Origin: Salibaculum halophilum
Lineage (GTDB): Bacteria; Pseudomonadota; Alphaproteobacteria; Rhodobacterales; Rhodobacteraceae
Assembly (NCBI RefSeq): GCF_002094885.1
Contig: NZ_MSIT01000006.1
Span: forward strand, 150,962 to 214,961
DNA: 64,000 bases
Reading direction: 5' to 3'
Each line of letters begins with the position of its first letter. The first letter of the stretch is position 1. The notes beneath the pieces were generated by a model that saw nothing but the letters and a program-made list of their open reading frames with translations, ran no database searches and had not been told where the DNA came from. Both the position numbers and the translations under genes were made by a program. This document shows positions 57,263-64,000 of this stretch, piece by piece.

Positions 57263-58572
57263 GCATCCTGCCCTATCCCGGCTTAAAGCCAGCAAAAGCT
57301 CCTTGGGTAGATTCTATCCCAGAACACTGGGAAGAGCGGCGGCTCCGCTCGCTCGCCTCGGTGTCGAACAGCAATGTGGACAAGAAATCCTATGATAATC
57401 AGGAGGCCGTCCGCCTCTGCAATTACACTGACGTTTATTATAACGACACAATCTCAAAACCAGACGGGTTCATGATCGCGACAGCCTCGCCTGATGAAAT
57501 CAAGGAATTCTCGCTGCGGGAAGGCGATGTGATCATCACCAAAGACTCCGAAGACCCAACGGACATCGGCGTTCCAGCTTACGTCAATTCAGATATGCCA
57601 GGAGTTGTTTGCGGCTATCACCTTTCTGTATTGCGGACCGACAACCCGACAACGTCCGCATACCTGCATTTTTCGATCATGTCGCACTTCAATCGGGCCC
57701 ATTTCTACGTGAACACACCGGGGGTGACCCGCTTCGGCCTGAACCAGAATACGATCAAAAACACACTTGTTTACTTGCCGCCATTTTCCGAACAAGCGGC
57801 AATCTTAAACTGGATCAGACGCGAGACCGCGCGGATTGACGGGTTGATCGAGAAGAAGGCCCGCTTCATCGCGCTGCTGAACGAGAAGGAAAAGGCCAAG
57901 ATTTCCCATTTCGTCCGCTTGGGTGTCGATCCAGACGCCAAGATAATTGACGTCGGTGTTGAATGGCGCGGCAAGGTTCCCGCTCACTGGACGCGGGGGC
58001 GAATGAAGAACCACTTCCGCCCCCAGAAGCGGCAGGGATACGAAACCCTTACGGTTCTATCCGTCTATCGCGAATATGGCGTCATCGAAAAGGCGTCTCG
58101 TGACGACAACATCAACAAGACCCCCGAGGATTTGTCCAAGTATCAACTCGTCAATCCGAACGATCTGGTAATCAACAAGATGAAAGCATGGCAGGGGTCC
58201 ATGGGCATCGCCGGGACGCAAGGTATCACCAGCCCGGATTATGTGGTCATGGAGCCGGTAGGCGAGCATGACCCCCGCTACATGCACCACTACCTGCGCG
58301 CGCGCCCGATGCCATGGGTATACAGGCTTATTTCGAACGGCATTCGGACCGATCAATGGCGGCTTGAACCCGAGAAATTTTTGATCTTGCCGATATTCTT
58401 GCCGCCCTTGGATGAACAACGCGCCATCGCAGATGAAATCGACCGCGAGCTGGATCGCATTCGGAACCTCATCACCAAGACCGAGCAGAGCATCGCCCTG
58501 CTCAAGGAAAAGCGCGCGGCGCTGATCACCGCCGCCGTTACGGGTAAAATCGACGTAAGGAGCGCGGCATGA
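57259..58572 (+). CDS. hsdS: Type I specificity subunit
   Basis: A 437-residue protein with two target-recognition domains (about residues 5-180 and 230-380). Each is followed by a conserved long helix: PFSEQAAILNWIRRETARIDGLIEKKARFIALLNEKEKAKI and LDEQRAIADEIDRELDRIRNLITKTEQSIALLKEKRAALI. The two half-domains choose the two parts of the split target. The recognition parts are AT-richer than hsdM and hsdR (for example 57421-57480), whereas the helices are GC-rich. The target itself cannot be read from sequence. Confidence 0.93.
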   Translation: MSILPYPGLKPAKAPWVDSIPEHWEERRLRSLASVSNSNVDKKSYDNQEAVRLCNYTDVYYNDTISKPDGFMIATASPDEIKEFSLREGDVIITKDSEDPTDIGVPAYVNSDMPGVVCGYHLSVLRTDNPTTSAYLHFSIMSHFNRAHFYVNTPGVTRFGLNQNTIKNTLVYLPPFSEQAAILNWIRRETARIDGLIEKKARFIALLNEKEKAKISHFVRLGVDPDAKIIDVGVEWRGKVPAHWTRGRMKNHFRPQKRQGYETLTVLSVYREYGVIEKASRDDNINKTPEDLSKYQLVNPNDLVINKMKAWQGSMGIAGTQGITSPDYVVMEPVGEHDPRYMHHYLRARPMPWVYRLISNGIRTDQWRLEPEKFLILPIFLPPLDEQRAIADEIDRELDRIRNLITKTEQSIALLKEKRAALITAAVTGKIDVRSAA

Positions 58573-61500
58573 GCGACCTGCACCATGAAAAGCATTTCGA
58601 GGCCTATGTCATCGACCGGCTGGTCGCCCAAGGGTGGCTGCGCGGCGACAGCGCGGGCTATGACATGGACTACGCGCTTTACCCGCAAGACCTCGAAGAT
58701 TGGGTCAGGGCCACCCAGCCCGACAAATGGGACCGTCTGGTCGCCATGAACGGCGCGGATGCGCGCAAAAAGTTGATGAACCGCCTCGACAAGGCGCTCA
58801 ACCGCAACGGCACCATGCAGGTGCTGCGCCGGGGAATAGATATCGCTGGAGTCGGCCCGATCGACCTGTCCGAGGCCGCCCCCGAGGACAAGCGCAACGA
58901 AAAGGTGCTGCACCGCTACGCATCGAACCGCCTGCGCGTCGTGCCGCAGTTGAAATACCACCCCGACCGCGAGCTTGCGATCGATCTGGGGCTGTTCCTG
59001 AACGGCCTGCCGGTGGCCACGGTGGAGCTCAAGACCGATTTCACCCAACGCGCCGAAAGCGCGAAAGAGCAATATCGCACCGACCGCCTGCCCGAAGACC
59101 CCCGCACCAAGCGCAAGCACCCCCTGCTGACCTTCAAGCGTGGGGCCGTGGTGCATTTCGCCATGTCCGACAGCGAAATCTGGATGACAACCAAGCTCTC
59201 CGGCGCCGACACCTTCTTTCTGCCGTTCAACAAGGGCTATGACGGCCACGGCGGGAACGAGCCGCGCGCCGACGGCGAATACCCCGTCGCCTATTTCTGG
59301 GAAGAGATCTGTCAGCCCGACGCCTTTCTGCGGATCTTCCACAGCTTCGTCTATGTCGAAAAGAAAGACGTGGTGGACCTGCGCGGCAACTGGACCGTGA
59401 AGGAAACGCTGATCTTCCCCCGGTTCCATCAGCTCGACGCGGTCAACAGTATGATCGCCGACGCCAAGGAAAAAGGCCCCGGCCAAGCCTACCTGTGCGA
59501 GCACAGCGCGGGGTCGGGCAAGACCTCGACCATCGCCTGGACCGCGCATGACCTGATCAAGCTGCGCACCGATGACGGCAAGGCCATTTTCGACGCCGCC
59601 ATCATCGTGACCGACCGCAACGTGCTGGACGGCCAGCTGCAGGACGCCGTCAAGCAGATCGACCACCAGGACGGGCTGATCGCGGCGATTGATCGCGAGA
59701 CCTCGTCAAAGTCGAAGAGCCAGCAGTTGAGCGAAGCGATGCTCAAGGGCACGCCCATCATCGTTGTGACGATCCAGACCTTCCCTTACGCGATGGAGGC
59801 GATCCTAACCGAGAAATCGCTAAAGGAGAAATCCTTCGCGGTGATCATCGACGAGGCGCATACCTCGCAGACCGGCAGCACCGCGTCGAAGCTGCAGGCG
59901 ACGCTGGCCCTGTCGAAGACGCAGGACATGGCCGGCATGTCGGTCGAGGAGCTGCTGAGCGAGATCCAGAAATCCCGCGCGCGGCCCTCCAACGTCTCGC
60001 ATTTCGCCTTCACCGCGACGCCCAAGCATTTGACCATGATGCTGTTCGGCCGCCCGGCCGATCCGACGCGGCGCGCCTCGGACGACAACCCGCCCCAATC
60101 GTTCCACAAGTACGAGATGCGCCAGGCCATCGACGAGGGCTTCATCATGGACGTGCTGCAGGGCTATGTGCCCTACAAGACGGCGTTCAACCTGGGTCAG
60201 GAGATGGTCGAGGAGGACCGCGTGGACGGCAAGGCCGCCAAGCGGGCCCTTGCGAAATGGATGACCCTGCACCCCACGAACGTCACCCAGAAGGTGCAGT
60301 TCATCATGGAGCACTTCGCCGGGAACGTCGCCCACCTGCTGGACGGCAAGGCGAAGGCGATGGTGGTGACCAGCTCCCGGGCGGCCGCCGTGCGCTACAA
60401 GAAGGCCTTTGACCGGTTCATCGAGGCCAACCCCGCCTACCGCGAGATCCGGGCGCTGGTGGCCTTCTCCGGCAAGCTGACGGGCGAAGAGGTGATGCAC
60501 AGCGACGACGCCGGGCTTGCCGGGGACACCTTCCTGGCCGAAGCGGACACCGAGTTCACCGAGGCCAACATGAACCTGGACGTCAGCGGCCAGGACCTGC
60601 GCGTCGCTTTCGACCGGCCCGAATACCGCGTGATGCTCGTGGCGAACAAATTCCAGACCGGGTTCGACCAGCCTAAGCTGGTGGCGATGTATCTCGACAA
60701 GAAGATCGGGAACCCCGTGGAAATCGTGCAGACGTTGTCGCGCCTGAACCGCAACCATCCGGGCAAGGACCGGACCTTCATCATCGACTTCGTCAACGAA
60801 CCCGAGTCGATCCAGGCGGCCTTCGCGATGTATGACTCCGGCGCCCGTATCGAGACCGTGCAAGACCTCGACGTGATCTACGACATGAAGGAGAAGCTGG
60901 ACGAGTTCGGCATCTACACCAACACGCATATCGAGGCGTTCAAGGCGGCCCGGTATCAAACCGCCCGCGATTTCGCCGGCGCCGGAGAACCGGAGCACAA
61001 GGCGATGTTCGCGGCCACCGCGGAGCCGACCGAAGCCTATAACCGGCGCCTCAAGGAGCTGCGCGACGCGGTGCAGATCTGCGAGGACGATTACCGAACG
61101 GCCAAGGCCGCCGGGAACGAGGACGGCATGAAAAAGGCCGACCACGAGCGCAAACAGGTCGACGAGGCCATCGGTCAGATGGAAGAGTTCAAGGCCGGGC
61201 TGTCACGGTTTTCGCGCACCTACGCCTATATCGCGCAGCTCATCGACCTCGGGGATCCGGAGATGGAGAACTTCGCGGCCTTCTCGAAGCTGCTGGCGAA
61301 CCGCCTCGACGGCGTCCCGGCGGAAAACGTCGACCTCCGCGGGATCACCCTGACCGGCTACGACATCAAGGCGCGCGAGCCTGTCGGCGGCGGCGACGGG
61401 TCCGGCGACGATGAAGGCGACGGCCAGGCCCCCGACATCACGCTCAAGCCGGTCGGGGCCGGCGGCTCCAGCCGTCCGGGCACGACGCCGGCCTATCTGC

Positions 61501-61823
61501 AGGAGATCATCGAGCGGCTGAATAGCCTGTTCGGGGACGCGGCCCCGCTCAGCGACAAGATCAGCTTCGTCAATCAGATCGCGTCGATCACCCGTGAAAG
61601 CGACGTTGTCATGGCCCAGGTCAACGAAAACCCCAAGGAGCAAGCTTTGAAGGGCAACCTTCCCGGCGCCGTTCAGAAGGCCGTCGTGCGGGCGATGACG
61701 TCCAACCGCGACCTCGCCAAGCTGGTCCTGAAGGAAGACTCGCAAGCCATCGATATCCTGACGGCCACGGTGTACGATCTGCTCAGAACGGGCGAGCGGC
61801 TGGACATGGGGGATATCGGGTAG
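58569..61823 (+). CDS. hsdR: Type I restriction subunit
   Basis: A 1084-residue motor-nuclease. The N-terminal nuclease has an E-x-K strand ATVELKTDF (about residues 149-157). The motor has Walker A HSAGSGKTSTIAW (about 309-321), DEAH box VIIDEAHTSQTG (about 423-434) and the arginine-finger segment QTLSRLNRNHPGK. The C-terminus ends in helices that hold the R subunit to the HsdM2S core. The gene is complete and follows hsdS by a four-base overlap, so the three subunits are co-translated. Confidence 0.96.
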   Translation: MSDLHHEKHFEAYVIDRLVAQGWLRGDSAGYDMDYALYPQDLEDWVRATQPDKWDRLVAMNGADARKKLMNRLDKALNRNGTMQVLRRGIDIAGVGPIDLSEAAPEDKRNEKVLHRYASNRLRVVPQLKYHPDRELAIDLGLFLNGLPVATVELKTDFTQRAESAKEQYRTDRLPEDPRTKRKHPLLTFKRGAVVHFAMSDSEIWMTTKLSGADTFFLPFNKGYDGHGGNEPRADGEYPVAYFWEEICQPDAFLRIFHSFVYVEKKDVVDLRGNWTVKETLIFPRFHQLDAVNSMIADAKEKGPGQAYLCEHSAGSGKTSTIAWTAHDLIKLRTDDGKAIFDAAIIVTDRNVLDGQLQDAVKQIDHQDGLIAAIDRETSSKSKSQQLSEAMLKGTPIIVVTIQTFPYAMEAILTEKSLKEKSFAVIIDEAHTSQTGSTASKLQATLALSKTQDMAGMSVEELLSEIQKSRARPSNVSHFAFTATPKHLTMMLFGRPADPTRRASDDNPPQSFHKYEMRQAIDEGFIMDVLQGYVPYKTAFNLGQEMVEEDRVDGKAAKRALAKWMTLHPTNVTQKVQFIMEHFAGNVAHLLDGKAKAMVVTSSRAAAVRYKKAFDRFIEANPAYREIRALVAFSGKLTGEEVMHSDDAGLAGDTFLAEADTEFTEANMNLDVSGQDLRVAFDRPEYRVMLVANKFQTGFDQPKLVAMYLDKKIGNPVEIVQTLSRLNRNHPGKDRTFIIDFVNEPESIQAAFAMYDSGARIETVQDLDVIYDMKEKLDEFGIYTNTHIEAFKAARYQTARDFAGAGEPEHKAMFAATAEPTEAYNRRLKELRDAVQICEDDYRTAKAAGNEDGMKKADHERKQVDEAIGQMEEFKAGLSRFSRTYAYIAQLIDLGDPEMENFAAFSKLLANRLDGVPAENVDLRGITLTGYDIKAREPVGGGDGSGDDEGDGQAPDITLKPVGAGGSSRPGTTPAYLQEIIERLNSLFGDAAPLSDKISFVNQIASITRESDVVMAQVNENPKEQALKGNLPGAVQKAVVRAMTSNRDLAKLVLKEDSQAIDILTATVYDLLRTGERLDMGDIG

Positions 61824-62051
61824 CGGCCTGCGCCATCCTTCGCCAAGATGAGCGCTCCGATCACCCCACGCCCAAAAAAACCGCTCGACGCGTTCGGCAT
61901 CCCGATGCGCGAGCACGGGGCCTTGGTGAAATCCTGACTGGATGCTCTGCCACGCTGGCCGCTCGTTGAGCCCGAAACATTCCCGCTGGATGATGGGGTG
62001 AAGCAGGACCGCGGCCCGAGAGGAAGCGTATCGGCGAGAACACCCGGAGAG

Positions 62052-62882
62052 TTATGGACCCGCAGTGACCTGGCGCAAGTCTTCGTCGACCCCAAGCAAG
62101 CCGCGCCTCAGCAACTCCCCCTCACGTCCCGGTGTCACCTCATCAGGGTACCCCAGCGAGACATTCTTGATCAGGGTCGCGCCTTCCCTTGCTTCCGCGC
62201 GGTGATGTGTGTGCCCGAAGATCCATGCATCAGGCTGAAAATGGGCAATCATCGCCGCAAGGTCCGACCCATAAACCGGGTCCAGCTCGGTCGGCGCGGC
62301 GCTGATCAATTCCGGATGCGGACAGTGATGCGTGATCAGCACGGTTTGCCCTGCATGCGGACGGCTCATCCGGTCCTCGAGCCACGCCCTGTGCTCCTGG
62401 TGTATCTGCACGATCTCGTAGGGTCGGACTTTCCGATACTTCGCCTTGGCGTGCCTGATGTAACGGTAATCATTCATCCGCTCGCGGGCGATCACCTGCG
62501 ACCCGGGGACATCCCCACGCAGGGCAAAGTCGGTCCACAAAGTGCAACAGAGAAACCTGGTATCGGTGACCTTGATTTCCGCCTTCTGCGCAAGATTGGC
62601 CCCTTCGCCCGCGGCGATCTCGGCCAGCCGGTCATCCCTATCGATCTGGAAGTCGTAGTAGTCGTGGTTTCCCGGAATGATGTGGATCCGACCGGGGTCA
62701 ACATGGCGCGCGAGGTGGCGGATCGCGTATTTCCAGCGGACCCTCGGCTTGTCGGACAAGTCTCCGGCGATGAACAAGGCGTCCAGGCCGGCCCAGTCCT
62801 CCGGGGTCAACGCTGCAAACGGGTCCCGCTCGGCCTCGATCCATCGGTCGAAATGGACGTCTCCGATAATGAGCGCTTTCAT
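62052..62882 (-). CDS. Calcineurin-like metallophosphoesterase
   Basis: A 276-residue phosphoesterase with the full metal-binding set: GDVHFD (about residues 7-12), GDLSD (about 43-47), PGNHDYYD (about 74-81), THHCPH (about 186-191) and GHTHH (about 226-230). Members hydrolyse phosphodiesters, nucleotides or proteins; the substrate is open. It is convergent with hsdR, and the 228 bases between hold an AT-poor region with no clear gene. Start MKALIIGDVHF at 62882 is preferred because the first strand begins there. Confidence 0.9.
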   Translation of the reverse strand: MKALIIGDVHFDRWIEAERDPFAALTPEDWAGLDALFIAGDLSDKPRVRWKYAIRHLARHVDPGRIHIIPGNHDYYDFQIDRDDRLAEIAAGEGANLAQKAEIKVTDTRFLCCTLWTDFALRGDVPGSQVIARERMNDYRYIRHAKAKYRKVRPYEIVQIHQEHRAWLEDRMSRPHAGQTVLITHHCPHPELISAAPTELDPVYGSDLAAMIAHFQPDAWIFGHTHHRAEAREGATLIKNVSLGYPDEVTPGREGELLRRGLLGVDEDLRQVTAGP

Positions 62883-63520
62883 CCCTGTCCTATTCCGCAA
62901 TGGTCTTGGTGGATCTGTACGCTCGCTCAACTCTGGCTCATGGGCAACACCTTAGCGAGCGTTGGTATCGGAATGCCATCAACGTTCTCGCGCTTCAGAG
63001 AGCCGTCTGCAACGCTTGGTGTACGCCGCCCATGGTGCTCAATAGGGCGGCTTGGCATACCGCCGGCCGGGCCAGGATACGAATGATCGTAGGCTGCACC
63101 TCGCCGCAAGCGGACGGGTCCGCTAATGACGGCTCCCAGCCCGGAGCGGAACCGCATGCGGGGAGCAATATGTATCGGGGCATCAACACGCAGGGCGGGA
63201 TGTGTGAACTCGCTGCTCCGCGGCGAGATCCTGCGGAGATCGCCAAAGCGGACCTTGGTCACGAGGACCTCTGACCGGCCCTGCTAATGATCAGTTCTTC
63301 TTAGTTGCTATCGCACGCACGAAGTCCCATTCGTTGGGGGCATCCCTGCTCACATCGAACAAGGGGCGTTCCTGCCCCTGCGAAATCTTGAGCAACCATA
63401 CGCCGTTTGGAACCCGCCATCTCGTCGAAGATGGATCCCGAAAGATTGCACACCTCACATGCATACATCTTTGACTTGAATAGTGAAAATGCTAGGCTCG
63501 CCTGAGGTGAGGGGCAAAGA
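62883..63520. other. Gene-free stretch, 638 bases
   Basis: No ORF here has a plausible start signal and family-like sequence. A short hairpin AGCGGAC/GTCCGCT lies at about 63109-63124. GC content falls after about 63250 toward the next gene. It holds the promoter of the right-edge gene. Confidence 0.6.
63471..63498 (+). promoter_or_regulatory. Promoter of right-edge defence gene
   Basis: TTGACT, 16 bases, TAGGCT, with TG one base before the -10 (extended -10). The leader to the TTG start would be about 16-18 bases. Confidence 0.55.
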
Positions 63521-64000
63521 TTGACGAAAAGCACGAGTTTCAACGCCGGAGGATCATTAGCCGGGTATCTGTTTCAATGCAGACTTGCACTTCTGCAGGG
63601 TCTGCGAATGGCCAAGAAGAACCCCAATGGCCAAATCTCGGTTGAAAAGTTCGATGACGTTGCCTTTGAAGACGACAATTTATCAAAGTGTCTTACTCAA
63701 GCAAAGCACAGCGTTACTGCTGGCTCCTTGGACGATAAGAGCGTCGATCTGTGGAAGACAATAAGAATTTGGATGGCCGCTGTAGAAGAAGGCACGGTAC
63801 AGCTTGGCAACGTCAAATTTTTTCTGATCACCACCAATGAGGCTAGCGAGGATACAGCAGCTGCTTTGCTCAGATCCGGCCACAGCAAAGAAGCAGTTGA
63901 ACAAGCTTACAAGCTGCTACTTCAAGCAGCCAAGGAATCAAAGAATAAAACAAACGAAATCGCTAGGAACAAGTTCTCTACTCTGAAAAAACCCGGGGAG
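63521..64000 (+). CDS. dsDNA-nuclease-like (DUF4297-type) defence protein, 5' part
   Basis: An incomplete gene: 160 codons are in the window, running off the right edge. The start is a TTG with GAGGTGAGGGG upstream; a TGA in frame at 63503 rules out a longer N-terminus. GGSLAGYLFQCRLALLQGL, ISVEKFDDVAFEDD, CLTQAKHSV and SVDLWKTIRIWM form the N-terminal pattern of the DUF4297-like dsDNA-nuclease domain of ABC-three-component and related anti-phage systems. The D...E..K-type core is in the seen part (IEKFDDVAFE / QAKH). It is AT-richer than the core genome. Which partners follow cannot be seen. Confidence 0.7.
   Translation, partial: MTKSTSFNAGGSLAGYLFQCRLALLQGLRMAKKNPNGQISVEKFDDVAFEDDNLSKCLTQAKHSVTAGSLDDKSVDLWKTIRIWMAAVEEGTVQLGNVKFFLITTNEASEDTAAALLRSGHSKEAVEQAYKLLLQAAKESKNKTNEIARNKFSTLKKPGE

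Noticed and set aside
61824..62051. Possible broken gene between hsdR and the phosphoesterase
   Set aside because: A 29-codon ORF followed by protein-like sequence in another frame was seen, but without a homologue a pseudogene cannot be supported.
62900..63274. Overlapping small ORFs on both strands after the phosphoesterase
   Set aside because: No good start signals, both strands open because of high GC, and no recognised family.
42147..64000. tRNA gene as island attachment site
   Set aside because: No cloverleaf-like sequence or conserved T-arm was seen at either side of the island within the window.

Overview
The window is high-GC chromosomal DNA whose gene content points to an alphaproteobacterium of the Rhodobacterales (Roseobacter-like). 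Pointers are a DUF2125 protein, a TIGR01459-type HAD protein, a Hint-domain protein, a DmdA-like GcvT protein, an atpHAGDC cluster, an HrcA/CIRCE-controlled groESL operon and -10 elements of the GCTACATC type. No rRNA or tRNA gene was recognised.

Bases 1-42,100 are dense, conserved core genome: purEK; groESL with a CIRCE operator; a TraB/GumN protein; a DmdA-like protein; an odd Tat-exported MsrB-like protein; family II pyrophosphatase; an M29 aminopeptidase; a ribF-ycgN-ltaE run; prs; the F1 ATP synthase genes; gloB; clpA; a MotA/ExbB-like plus coiled-coil OmpA pair; tyrA/hisC; rpsD; a Hint protein; an LpxR-like outer-membrane protein; a protein resembling an M48 peptidase without its active site; and a sulfotransferase-family protein. 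Many neighbours overlap by 1-8 bases, or face each other with overlapping 3' ends, as in a compact genome.

Bases 42,147-64,000 are an accessory, defence-rich island. In order it holds a Type III restriction-modification pair (mod, res); a Tn7/Tn5053-like transposition module read leftward (tnsA-like, tniA, tniB, tniQ, 52,694 to 46,852); a stretch of about 700 bases with a promoter, a ten-codon ORF and two terminator-like hairpins; two unrecognised proteins; a Type I restriction-modification operon (61-aa helix protein, hsdM, hsdS, hsdR, all linked by 4-base overlaps); a metallophosphoesterase; and at the right edge the first 160 codons of a protein resembling the dsDNA-nuclease (DUF4297-like) subunits of ABC-three-component defence systems. 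The target-recognition parts of mod and hsdS are clearly AT-richer than the genes around them, which fits exchange of specificity modules.

The least ordinary features are the TnsA-like protein, which keeps the family scaffold but appears to lack the E-x-K part of the nuclease site; a candidate small RNA unit beside it; repeated TTnTTGnCCAT-type motifs at the probable left transposon end; and the truncated defence gene at the window edge. No target-site duplication and no convincing matching right end could be found by eye, so the outer limits of the element remain open.
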